Origin: Acidobacteriota bacterium
Lineage (GTDB): Bacteria > Acidobacteriota > UBA6911 > RPQK01 > JAJDTT01
Direction: 5' to 3'
Assembly (NCBI GenBank): GCA_028874215.1
Contig: JAPPLF010000027.1
Span: 20,769-84,768 of the forward strand
Length of the DNA stretch: 64,000 nt
Shown: piece by piece, positions 7,676-15,594 of the stretch
Layout: every line of letters starts with the position of its first letter
Numbering within the stretch: position 1 is the first letter of the stretch
Notes under the pieces: model-generated
Database searches by the model: none
The model's input: the letters and a program-made list of their open reading frames with translations, nothing else
What the model was told of the DNA's origin: nothing
Translations under genes and position numbers: made by a program

Positions 7676-9559
7676 ATGTTCCGAGGCACCGGATATCAAG
7701 TACGGGCAAGGCCGGGACCGCGGCGCCGGGACTTTCCCGCACGGTGGTTGATTCTCGGCCTTCTGGCGTCCAACACCCTCGCCGCCGGTCAGGACCAGGA
7801 GCTCAATGCGGCCCTGATCGGGGCCGCCGTGGAAGGCCGCACGGATCAGGTCGCGGCGTTGCTGGACCGGGGCGCCAGCGTTTTGGTCCGGGACCCGGAT
7901 GGGTTGAATCCGCTCATGTACGCCGCCATGGGCGGGAATGAACAGACCGTCCTCCTGCTTCTCTCCCGGGGTTCGGAACTGGAAGCCAGGACCCGGGACG
8001 GCGCCACCGCTTTGATGATCGGTTCCGGCTCCGGTCACGAGGGCGCGGTTCGAGCCCTGCTGGAGGCGGGAGCGGACCTGCGCGCCACCGACGCCAGTGG
8101 GCATACGCCGTTGGTCTGGGGAGTCCTGGGAGGAAGCGCGGGAGTGGTCCGGACCCTGATTGCGGCCGGGGCCGGACCCGACGCGGGGGACAAGACGGGC
8201 TGGACCGTCCTGATGCGGGCTTCATCCCAGGGCGATCTCCCTGTGGTGGAGGCGCTGCTCGAAGGAGGAGCCAAGGTCGGGACCCGGAGCCGTGACAACT
8301 GGACGGCTCTCGCCCTGGCTCTGTTCGAGGGCCACGGACGAACGGCCGCCCTGCTGGTCCGCCATGGTGCGGATGTCGATGAGGTGGACGTCAACGGCAT
8401 ACCGCTCCTGATGCATGCGGCGTCGGGGGGGAAGACCGAAGCGGCTCGGTTCCTGCTGGCTCACGGCGCTGCCACCGGCTTCCGGGATAAGGAGGGCAAT
8501 GGCCCACTGGCGGCGGCGGCCTACCATGGCTTCGCCCCCATCGCCGAGGCTCTGATCCGGGCGGGCGCGTCGGTGGACAGCAGCGACAGCCAGGGCCGGA
8601 CTCCTTTGATTCAGGCGGCTTCCCAGGGGAAGGCGGATGTGGTCAAGGCGCTGCTCGACGCCGGCGCGGATCCGCGCATCAAGTCCAATCGGGGCCAGAC
8701 GGCTCTGGACCTGGCGGTCTGGTACGACCACACGAAGGTCATCGAAGCGCTGCTCCCGGTCGGGGAAGGGGCCGATGCGCCCGACGAAGCGGGCCGCACC
8801 CTGCTGGTTCATGCGGCTCTGGAAGGGAACGAGGCGACGGTCAAGGTCCTGCTGGGCAGAGGGGCCGATCCGGACCGGCCCGACCGGGAGGGGAGGACGC
8901 CCCTCATCTACGCCGCCCTCCATGGCCATGCCGAAGTGGCCCGGCAGCTCATCGACGGCGGCGCCCGGCTCGACTCCCGGAGCAACGAGGGTTGGACGGC
9001 CCTGGGTCTGGCGCTGAGCCAGGATCGCGTCGCCATCATCGACGCTCTCCTGGCGGCGGGTGTGGACGTGAATTCGGTAGCCCCCGGCGGCCAGTCGTTC
9101 CTGGGAATGGCCGCCTACCGGGGTCGAATCGAGTCGGTGCGGAAACTGCTGAAACGCGGCGCCCGCGTCGGAACCCGGGGCGCGGGGGGGCAAACGGCTC
9201 TCGCCTTCGCGGCGCACCAGGGACTTCCGGAGATCGCGCGGATGCTGCTGGACCAGGGAGCGGCGCCGGACGTTCAGGACGACTCCGGTCGCACTCCTTT
9301 GATGCAAGCCGCCTGGAACGGTCACGCCGAAGTGGCGGAACTGCTGCTGGACCGGAAGGCCGGGATCGATCTTCAGGACCGTGAGGGCGTCACCGCCCTG
9401 GCCCTCGCGGCGTCACGAGGGCAGACGGATCTGGTCCGGCTGCTGTTGAGCCGCGGCGCGGATGCCGGCATCCGGAACCACCAGGGAAGGACTCCCCTCA
9501 TGCTGGCTCAAGCGGAAGGCCGAAAGGTCACGGCCAGATTGCTCCAGGAGCAGCAGTAG
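7676..9559 (+). CDS. Exported ankyrin-repeat protein
   Basis: From ATG 7676 (an in-frame GTG lies at 7652) there is a basic N terminus and hydrophobic segment WLILGLLASNTLAAG, which looks like a Sec signal. About sixteen to seventeen 33-residue ankyrin units then run to the C terminus, with repeated G-x-TPL-x-A-A and V-x-x-LL-x-x-GA signatures. Such proteins bind protein partners in the envelope. The last repeat (GRTPLMLAQAEGRKVTARLL) is encoded by a 56-bp stretch found again at 10275-10330, beyond the toxin-antitoxin module, so the present C terminus LQEQQ may have been created or altered by an insertion. Confidence 0.85.
   Translation: MFRGTGYQVRARPGPRRRDFPARWLILGLLASNTLAAGQDQELNAALIGAAVEGRTDQVAALLDRGASVLVRDPDGLNPLMYAAMGGNEQTVLLLLSRGSELEARTRDGATALMIGSGSGHEGAVRALLEAGADLRATDASGHTPLVWGVLGGSAGVVRTLIAAGAGPDAGDKTGWTVLMRASSQGDLPVVEALLEGGAKVGTRSRDNWTALALALFEGHGRTAALLVRHGADVDEVDVNGIPLLMHAASGGKTEAARFLLAHGAATGFRDKEGNGPLAAAAYHGFAPIAEALIRAGASVDSSDSQGRTPLIQAASQGKADVVKALLDAGADPRIKSNRGQTALDLAVWYDHTKVIEALLPVGEGADAPDEAGRTLLVHAALEGNEATVKVLLGRGADPDRPDREGRTPLIYAALHGHAEVARQLIDGGARLDSRSNEGWTALGLALSQDRVAIIDALLAAGVDVNSVAPGGQSFLGMAAYRGRIESVRKLLKRGARVGTRGAGGQTALAFAAHQGLPEIARMLLDQGAAPDVQDDSGRTPLMQAAWNGHAEVAELLLDRKAGIDLQDREGVTALALAASRGQTDLVRLLLSRGADAGIRNHQGRTPLMLAQAEGRKVTARLLQEQQ
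9494..9549 (+). repeat. 56-bp direct repeat, copy 1 (3' end of ankyrin gene)
   Basis: This is identical over 56 bases to 10275-10330 by direct reading. It codes PLMLAQAEGRKVTARLLQ in the ankyrin frame and ends just before the terminal codons GAG CAG CAG TAG. Together with copy 2 it brackets the AbrB/PemK module. Confidence 0.95.
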
Positions 9560-9677
9560 TCCGGAGGCCCCAACCACAAACCTCCATTCTCCGGAAGGAA
9601 CCTATGCCAAGCCGGGCCCTCTCATTTCCGAGACCGCTTCTTTTGTCCTGCTTGACGTGATAGCGGTCGATAACCAC

Positions 9678-9697
9678 TTTTCTGTATAATCAGAAAA
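9678..9697 (+). promoter_or_regulatory. Candidate promoter -10 box inside an inverted-repeat operator for the toxin-antitoxin operon
   Basis: A perfect 7-bp inverted repeat TTTTCTG / CAGAAAA directly flanks TATAAT (9685-9690), 27 bases before the antitoxin ATG. No clear -35 box is seen at 17 bases. AbrB-type antitoxins commonly autorepress by binding palindromes over their own promoter, and this layout fits that. Confidence 0.6.
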
Positions 9698-9716
9698 TCA
9701 GTCAGGTGTACCAACA

Positions 9717-9941
9717 ATGGACCTTGCCAAGATCACCGCACGCGGACAGACGACGATCCCGAAGCGTATCCGGGAGGCGGCAAACCTCGGCGAGGGTGAT
9801 GTGCTCTCTTTCGAGATCGAGGACGATCATCTGATAGTACACAAGGTGACGCCGGGTCAGGACACCTACCTAGGGGGCCTCTCCGAAATTTTGAGCGAAT
9901 GGATCTCCCCCGAGGATGAGGAAGCATGGCGTGACCTTTGA
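9717..9941 (+). CDS. AbrB/MazE-type antitoxin
   Basis: The 74-residue protein opens with the swapped-hairpin SpoVT/AbrB DNA-binding fold (AKITARGQTTIPKRIREAAN, then GDVLSFEIEDDHLIV). An acidic tail (SEWISPEDEEAW) follows, of the kind that occupies the toxin active site. It would neutralise the PemK-like product of the overlapping downstream gene and repress the operon. Its promoter contains an inverted repeat. The module lies between two copies of the ankyrin 3' end. Confidence 0.9.
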   Translation: MDLAKITARGQTTIPKRIREAANLGEGDVLSFEIEDDHLIVHKVTPGQDTYLGGLSEILSEWISPEDEEAWRDL

Positions 9942-10266
9942 GTCGCTCGATGTGGTCGTCGTCCCCTTTCCCTTTACGGATCGTTGGGCCGCAAAGCGGC
10001 GGCCCGCCTTGATCGTCTCATCGGCAAACTTCAATCGGAATCATGAACAGTCGATCCTGTCCATGATCACCTCGGCTGGGAGCAATTGGCCGAGCGACGT
10101 GGCAATCCAGGACTGGCGGGAAGCAGGCCTCAACGTGCCCTGCAAAATCCGTTTCAAGCTCTTCACGCTCGATGACAATCTGGTCGTTCGCAAACTCGGG
10201 AGGTTGTCGGAACAAGATGGCGAAGCAGTGAAGAAAGCACTGGGAGATGTCCTGACGCAATCCTGA
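9916..10266 (+). CDS. PemK/MazF-family endoribonuclease toxin
   Basis: The 116-residue protein overlaps the antitoxin gene by 26 bases in another frame. Its N-terminal VVVVPFPFTDRWAAKRRPAL is the PemK/MazF signature, with the basic RRP triplet that forms part of the RNA-cleavage site. KIRFKLFTLDDNLVVRKLG corresponds to the second conserved block. Family members cleave mRNA at short motifs when the antitoxin is degraded. A downstream GTG at 9931 is an alternative start. The sequence looks intact. Confidence 0.88.
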   Translation: MRKHGVTFESLDVVVVPFPFTDRWAAKRRPALIVSSANFNRNHEQSILSMITSAGSNWPSDVAIQDWREAGLNVPCKIRFKLFTLDDNLVVRKLGRLSEQDGEAVKKALGDVLTQS

Positions 10267-10274
10267 TCACCGTG

Positions 10275-10330
10275 CCCCTCATGCTGGCTCAAGCGGAAGG
10301 CCGAAAGGTCACGGCCAGATTGCTCCAGGA
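10275..10330 (+). repeat. 56-bp direct repeat, copy 2 (orphan ankyrin 3' end)
   Basis: This exact copy of 9494-9549 is followed by GAA CGG GAA TAG, so it still encodes an in-frame ankyrin C terminus ending LQERE-stop. It starts 8 bases after the toxin stop codon. This may be the original end of the ankyrin gene, displaced by arrival of the toxin-antitoxin module. Confidence 0.95.
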
Positions 10331-10380
10331 ACGGGAATAGGCGCCGTCCCGGCGGCTTCGGTCGAAACCGGCGGGACCGG

Positions 10381-11889
10381 TTAGTTTGACTCCGGTCGGG
10401 AAGAGGCTTTCTCCATCAGGTACTCAAGCACCAGGGTGAGGTCCCGGGGCGCGACGCTCATCCCCTTCTCGAACATGTACTCTTCCATTTTCCGGGTCAC
10501 GCCCGGCCAATCCTCCCGGCCGTAGGCGTCGGGGTGCGGCCGGGCATGGCAACCGGTGCAGGCCCTCTCCACCGCCCTGGCTCCGGGAGAGTCGTCCAGT
10601 ACGGCGGCCGGCGCGGGACGGTGTTTCAGGGACAGGGAAGGGACGGCAAATGCCGAATCGTCACTGGTTAGCCTGTCCCGATAATGGATCAGGCTCAATG
10701 TCAACAGGTAGGTGTTGGCGCCGTCCATGGTGCCCAGCTTGATCCCGGCGGCGGGCGGCTTGTCCAGTCCCCACAGGCTGAGAGCACGGGGCAGCGGCCA
10801 ATCCCCGGATTCGCTCTGCGATGCGACGTACCCGTTCACGGCGGCGTCCACATCAGGCGATCTACGGCCGGCGGTCATGAGCGCCCGCACCATGAGGCCG
10901 CGGAAGCCCGGGAACTCCGTCAGCGCGAAATGCGACTTCCAGCCGCCGCCGATGGTCGTCTCCATGAGTTGAATACACCGCTGGTAGGCCAGGTCGGGCT
11001 CCATGTCGAAGTCGTGGGTCAGGAAGACGTACCAGGCCAGTCCTATGTAGTCGGCGGCGATCATGGGCGGCCGCAGGGCCAGAAGCCGGTTTGCCAGTCC
11101 CCGGCGGAGATCGGTCAAACGAGCGTCCGTGGAGGGGAACCCGGCCTGCAAAAGCGCGTAGAGCAGCTTGGCGCTGTTCTCCATGTCGGGCACCGGGCTG
11201 CCGTGCTCCCAGCCGTGCTTTCCGGTGAGCGAGTTCCGGGCGTTGCCCAGGGTCTGGATGATGTTGCCCGATTGCATGATGGTGAAGACCCGCTCGGAGA
11301 CGGGCAGAGAGCTGGGGGGCAGATACGGAAGGGAGAGGGGCGACCTGAGCGCCCAGTCGTACGCCTTCCGGACCAGGGCAGAGCGGCCCAGGTTGGCGAG
11401 TGCGATCATTCCCTTGGGATGGAGGCAGCCCTCGTGGGACCAGAGCCAACTCCCGGTCCGGCCATCGAATTCCTCCACGAACCAGTTCCTGACCTTTAGG
11501 AAGAGATCGCTCTCCGGGTCGACGCCGAAGTCCTGGTAGTACATGAGGAAATGGGTCAACAGGTAGAGCTGGTAGGCTACGTAGGCCTTGGGTCCGTAGC
11601 GTTTGACGGCGCCTTCGGCGTCCTTGTAGTCGACGTAGCCGCCGTTGGAGACGGCCGCGTAGGAAGGCTCGACGAAATCCCGGATGAAGGACCGGGTCCC
11701 CCGCGTGATGGCTCGATCCAGATCCTCGCGGGCCGGCTGTCCCGGCACCGGCGGCGAAGGGATCTCGTCCGGAGAGGGAAGCGCGCCGGAGCTCTTGATC
11801 TGCGCTGCCGCAAGGTTCGGCAGCGTCAGCAACAGAACAACCGCTGCCCACGTCAGCCTGACTGGAAAGATTTTGATATGGACGCGCAT
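10381..11889 (-). CDS. Exported protein with C-terminal c-type heme motif, unknown function
   Basis: This 502-residue protein begins with a Sec signal (WAAVVLLLTLPNLAAAQ). The long middle region is helical and Trp/Tyr/Leu-rich (e.g. AYQLYLLTHFLMYYQDFG, WEHGSP), suggesting an alpha/alpha-toroid fold, but I do not recognise a family. Residues 444-448 are CTGCH, a single CxxCH heme-attachment motif, followed by about 55 residues with several Met candidates for the distal ligand. It is thus probably a periplasmic protein carrying a small cytochrome c domain. It is divergent from the Nramp-like gene, with starts 74 bases apart. Confidence 0.65.
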   Translation of the reverse strand: MRVHIKIFPVRLTWAAVVLLLTLPNLAAAQIKSSGALPSPDEIPSPPVPGQPAREDLDRAITRGTRSFIRDFVEPSYAAVSNGGYVDYKDAEGAVKRYGPKAYVAYQLYLLTHFLMYYQDFGVDPESDLFLKVRNWFVEEFDGRTGSWLWSHEGCLHPKGMIALANLGRSALVRKAYDWALRSPLSLPYLPPSSLPVSERVFTIMQSGNIIQTLGNARNSLTGKHGWEHGSPVPDMENSAKLLYALLQAGFPSTDARLTDLRRGLANRLLALRPPMIAADYIGLAWYVFLTHDFDMEPDLAYQRCIQLMETTIGGGWKSHFALTEFPGFRGLMVRALMTAGRRSPDVDAAVNGYVASQSESGDWPLPRALSLWGLDKPPAAGIKLGTMDGANTYLLTLSLIHYRDRLTSDDSAFAVPSLSLKHRPAPAAVLDDSPGARAVERACTGCHARPHPDAYGREDWPGVTRKMEEYMFEKGMSVAPRDLTLVLEYLMEKASSRPESN

Positions 11890-11962
11890 GTTGCGGAGTG
11901 CTCAGGCGCAGTCTAGCATAACGAAATTCGGCGGAAGTTCAGTTAGCGGAAAGGCTTCAGGA

Positions 11963-13570
11963 ATGACAGATACGACGCCGCAGAACTCGTCTCCCGACTC
12001 GGGCGCCGGTAGCTTCCGGGCGCCCCATCCCGGGTCCAAGGAGATGCCGCGATGGCAGACCGGCAAGCTGGTGAATGCGCCCGTCTTCACGAGACGAAAC
12101 TGGTTCCAGTTGCTGGGTCCCGGTCTGATCCTGGGAGGAGGCGCCATCGGCGGGGGCGAATGGCTGATGGGTCCCGCCGTCACGGCCAAGTACGGCGGCG
12201 CTCTCATGTGGCTCGCCACCCTGAGCATCATGAGCCAGGTTCTCTACAACATCGAGATCAGCCGCTACACCCTCTACACGGGGGAACCGATCTTCACCGG
12301 CAAGTTCCGCACCCTGCCTGGACCCAGGTTCTGGCTCATCGCCTACATATTCCTGGATTTCGGAGCCGTCTTCCCTTACCTGGCGGCCAACGCGGCCACC
12401 CCGCTGGCCGCCGTCCTCCTGGGGGGAGTCCTTCCGGACCCGCTGAACAACGACGCCCACTGGTGGCTCCTGAGGATCCTGGGCTATCTGATTTTTCTGG
12501 CGGCCCTGGTGCCGCTGCTCATCGGCGGCAAGATCTACAACTCGCTCCGGGCGGTGATGACCTTCAAGATCGTGGTCGTCCTGGGGTTTCTCTCGATCCT
12601 GGGGATCTTCCACTCCAGCCTCTCCACCTGGACCGAGATTTTCGGCGGCTTCCTCAAGTTCGGTTCGGTGCCCGTCGGCGGGGCCGAGACCGAGAACATC
12701 TTCGTCTCGCTGGTGAACAAGGGGACGGTGCCCGAGATCGACTTCAGCACCATCGCCCTCCTGGCGGCATTCGCCGCCATCGCCGGCAGCGGGGGGCTCT
12801 CCAATGCTCCCATCAGCAACTACACCAGGGATCAGGGTTGGGGAATGGGCCGTCACGTGGGAGCCATCCCCAGCGTCATCGGCGGGCACAACCTGAGCCT
12901 GTCCCACGTGGGTATGGTCTTCGAGGTGACGCGCAGTTCCCTGGGGAGATTCCGCCAATGGTACCGGCACGTGTGCCGTGATCAATTGGCCGTCTGGATG
13001 CCCGCCTGCTTTCTGGGCCTGGCCCTGCCCAGCATGCTGAGCGTGCAGTTCCTGCCCCGGGGCACGGAAGCCAGCAGTTGGGTGGCTGCCGGCATGACGG
13101 CGTCCGGCGTGCGCGACCACGTGGGGGCGGCCTGGGGTGCGGATGCCGGCGTGCTCTTCTGGTACCTCACCATGTTCTGCGGTTTTCTGGTCCTGGCTCC
13201 CACCATGGCGACCTCGGCCGACGGAGTCATCCGCCGGTGGGTGGACGTCTTCTGGACCTCCAGCGCGCGACTGCGCAAGCTGGACCCGAGCCGGATCCGA
13301 ATCGTCTATTTCAAGGTGCTGGCCGGCTACGCCGTTTTCGGCCTCATCATGCTCTCGGTGGCGCCGCCGCTGGAACTCTTGAAGATCGCCACCAACATCT
13401 TCAACTATGCCCTGGGGGTGAGCTGCTTCCACACGCTGGCCGTCAACGTCACCCTGCTGCCCCCGGATCTGCGCCCCGGCTGGGCCATGCGAATAGGAAT
13501 GTTCCTGGCGGGATCCTTCTTCACACTGCTGGCTATCGTCACCACGCTGAGCCTGGTGGGGGTTCTGTGA
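11963..13570 (+). CDS. Nramp-superfamily-like permease
   Basis: From ATG 11963 this is a 535-residue protein with about 11 to 12 hydrophobic segments. TM1 reads FQLLGPGLILGGGAIGGGEW. The later IAGSGGLSNAPISNYTRDQGWGMG block resembles the TM6 region of Nramp relatives. The classical Nramp metal-binding DPGN in TM1 is absent, replaced by a Gly-rich stretch, so transport of divalent metal ions should not be assumed. The start follows TTCAGGA closely, which is a weak ribosome site. Neighbours are the exported heme protein and an RraA-like gene. Confidence 0.7.
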   Translation: MTDTTPQNSSPDSGAGSFRAPHPGSKEMPRWQTGKLVNAPVFTRRNWFQLLGPGLILGGGAIGGGEWLMGPAVTAKYGGALMWLATLSIMSQVLYNIEISRYTLYTGEPIFTGKFRTLPGPRFWLIAYIFLDFGAVFPYLAANAATPLAAVLLGGVLPDPLNNDAHWWLLRILGYLIFLAALVPLLIGGKIYNSLRAVMTFKIVVVLGFLSILGIFHSSLSTWTEIFGGFLKFGSVPVGGAETENIFVSLVNKGTVPEIDFSTIALLAAFAAIAGSGGLSNAPISNYTRDQGWGMGRHVGAIPSVIGGHNLSLSHVGMVFEVTRSSLGRFRQWYRHVCRDQLAVWMPACFLGLALPSMLSVQFLPRGTEASSWVAAGMTASGVRDHVGAAWGADAGVLFWYLTMFCGFLVLAPTMATSADGVIRRWVDVFWTSSARLRKLDPSRIRIVYFKVLAGYAVFGLIMLSVAPPLELLKIATNIFNYALGVSCFHTLAVNVTLLPPDLRPGWAMRIGMFLAGSFFTLLAIVTTLSLVGVL

Positions 13571-13617
13571 TGGGGCCGGCCGCAGTCCTGGCCTCGCTCC
13601 GGTGAGTCTCCGTCGCG

Positions 13618-14313
13618 TCAGAACCCGAATTTCTTCAGAAGTTGGGCCGTCTCTTTCGGTTTCTCCAGAGGAGGCAGATCGGGCCGGCGCATGATCTCGT
13701 GCGCCTCCTTCTCGAAGACGACCATCTGTCCCGCCTTCTCGGGCAGGATCCGGAGGCAACTGGCGGGGATCTTGATGACCCCTTCGTTGTTGGCGTGGAT
13801 GATGTCTCCCGGGTTCACCCGGATGCCGCCGACCTGAACCGGCTCGTTCACTTCCGAGACCGTCAGCGCACAGTGATGGATGGTGAGGCCTCGAGAATAG
13901 GCGGCGAAGGGAATGCTCATGAGTCCGGGAATGTCTCTGACGCCGCCATTGGTCACGAGGGCGCTGCAACCGGCGACGTCGAGCGCCTTGGCCATTCCAT
14001 CCCCGAACACGCACTCGTGCTCCGGCCGGGAGCCGACCGCCTCGCACACCCACACTGCCGGTTCCTCCATCTTGTCGATATGGTTCACCATCTCCCAGAA
14101 CCCGCTCAGGTCCGGCCTTCTTCCCGGTGTGCTGCTGTCCAGCTTGCAGGTGACGGCCACTCCCACGCTGGGCCCCAGGGAAGGGGTGACCGATTGGATG
14201 GAGCCCGACATGTAGAACTCCTCGGGGGGAGTCGGGTCGATGAATCCGATGGTGTTGGCGAGCAGTGCCGTGTCGTATTCGATGAGCCGGTTCAAGGTCT
14301 GAATCAGGGACAT
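13618..14313 (-). CDS. RraA-like / 4-hydroxy-4-methyl-2-oxoglutarate aldolase family protein
   Basis: The 231-residue protein has the RraA fold signature: VFGDGMAKALDVAG, then TNGGVRDIPGL with the Arg-Asp pair used for pyruvate and metal binding, and GDIIHANNEGVIKIP near the end. Classical members have D-x-D-G-V where this one has NNEGV. Family functions are class II pyruvate aldolase or oxaloacetate decarboxylase, or regulation of RNase E. With catabolic neighbours and no RNase E gene nearby, a lyase role is favoured. It is divergent from the Tat isomerase-like gene at 14418. Confidence 0.78.
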   Translation of the reverse strand: MSLIQTLNRLIEYDTALLANTIGFIDPTPPEEFYMSGSIQSVTPSLGPSVGVAVTCKLDSSTPGRRPDLSGFWEMVNHIDKMEEPAVWVCEAVGSRPEHECVFGDGMAKALDVAGCSALVTNGGVRDIPGLMSIPFAAYSRGLTIHHCALTVSEVNEPVQVGGIRVNPGDIIHANNEGVIKIPASCLRILPEKAGQMVVFEKEAHEIMRRPDLPPLEKPKETAQLLKKFGF

Positions 14314-14417
14314 TTGCTCCTCCGTCGAAAACCTCCCTTGCCGCCGTCCGATGCAGTGTAGAATCGGACGGCAACGGTCGAAGTGGTCCGATAGCCTATC
14401 ATGGTTTCTCGTGCGCT

Positions 14418-15443
14418 ATGGAGCCGGACGAAACACCTGACACCTGGATGAGCAACGGTCGGGCAGACGCGGAAAGAACCGGACGCCGGGAATTCCTCGC
14501 CGGGCTGGGGACTGGCCTGTTGGCGGCCGCCGGCACCCGGCTCGAGGGCAAACCCTCCCGTCAGGGTGGGCCGCTGGCCGACCCCGATTGGACGTACTGC
14601 ATCTTTTCCAAGCATCTGCAGTGGCTGGACTATCGGGAATTGGGCGTGGCCGTGTCCCGACTCGGCTTCGACGGAGTCGACCTCACCGTCCGTCCCACAG
14701 GGCATGTTCTGCCCGAAAAAGTGAGGACGGATCTTCCCGGGGCGGTGTCGGCGGTTGCGGAATCGGGTGTCACCGTTCCCACGATAACGACGGCCATTAC
14801 CCGTCCGGATGGACCGGGAACCCGGGAGATCCTGGAGACCGCCAGCGGCCTGGGGATCCCGTTCTATCGGCTGGGTTACTATCGCTACCCGGAAGAGAAG
14901 GAGATTTCGGAAACGTTGGCGGAGATCAGGAAGAGCCTGACCGGCTTGGCCGATCTGAATCGAAGGTTCCGGATCTGCGGCGACTATCAAAACCACGCCG
15001 GCGCGTCCCATTTTGGAGCGGCGTTGTGGGACCTGCGCGAGGCGCTGGAGGGACTCCCCAGCCGCTGGCTCGGCTGCCAGTTCGACATTCGCCACGCCAC
15101 CGTGGAAGGGGGGCTCGCCTGGCCCACCAACTTCAGGGCTCTGGCCGGCCAAATCCACACCGTGGTGGTGAAAGACTTCAGGTGGAAGGAGACGTCCGAT
15201 GGGTGGAAGGTGGAAAACTGCCCGTTGGGCGAGGGAATGGTTCCAGTCGGCCCCTTTCTGGCCCTTTTGTTGAAATCGGGATTCGCAGGTCCCATCAGCC
15301 TCCACTGCGAATACTCCCTCGGCGGCGCCGAGCGTGGCCGCCGCCGGCTCACCATGGACCGGGAGCGGGTCCTGGAGTCCATTGGGAAGGACCTGGCGAC
15401 CCTGAAACGGCTGGTTGGTGAGGCAGCGGCTTCAGTGGGCTGA
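14418..15443 (+). CDS. Tat-exported sugar phosphate isomerase/epimerase-like TIM-barrel protein
   Basis: The N terminus carries a twin-arginine signal (ERTGRREFLAGLGTGLLAAAG) and precedes an AP-endonuclease-2-type TIM barrel. LGFDGVDLTVRPTGH, GDYQNHAG, QFDIRHATVEGG, VVVKDFRW and ISLHCEYS correspond to the barrel strands with metal-binding Glu/Asp/His positions. Exported members are common in Acidobacteria and Planctomycetes gene sets for sugar or uronate breakdown, and their exact reactions are usually unknown. The 341-residue length is normal. It is probably monocistronic, with moxR starting about 150 bases later. Confidence 0.8.
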   Translation: MEPDETPDTWMSNGRADAERTGRREFLAGLGTGLLAAAGTRLEGKPSRQGGPLADPDWTYCIFSKHLQWLDYRELGVAVSRLGFDGVDLTVRPTGHVLPEKVRTDLPGAVSAVAESGVTVPTITTAITRPDGPGTREILETASGLGIPFYRLGYYRYPEEKEISETLAEIRKSLTGLADLNRRFRICGDYQNHAGASHFGAALWDLREALEGLPSRWLGCQFDIRHATVEGGLAWPTNFRALAGQIHTVVVKDFRWKETSDGWKVENCPLGEGMVPVGPFLALLLKSGFAGPISLHCEYSLGGAERGRRRLTMDRERVLESIGKDLATLKRLVGEAAASVG

Positions 15444-15594
15444 CGTCCGATCGCAAGAACAACTGCGGCCGCTCCTGGTTTGCCGGCCTCGCTTCCGCGA
15501 AATGGAACTCGCCTCCATTGGCCGTCGTGAAATATTCCGAAGTCCGAAAATCCCATTCTTCCTTGAACATCAGAGAAAGCGGGAACCATCCAAG

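Noticed and set aside
9494..10330. Simple transposon with target-site duplication
   Set aside because: No transposase, no terminal inverted repeats, and 56 bases is too long for a usual target duplication.
11957..14374. 805-codon minus-strand open frame
   Set aside because: It runs antisense to the Nramp-like gene and in the wrong frame through the RraA-like gene, with no recognisable domain. It is a high-GC shadow.
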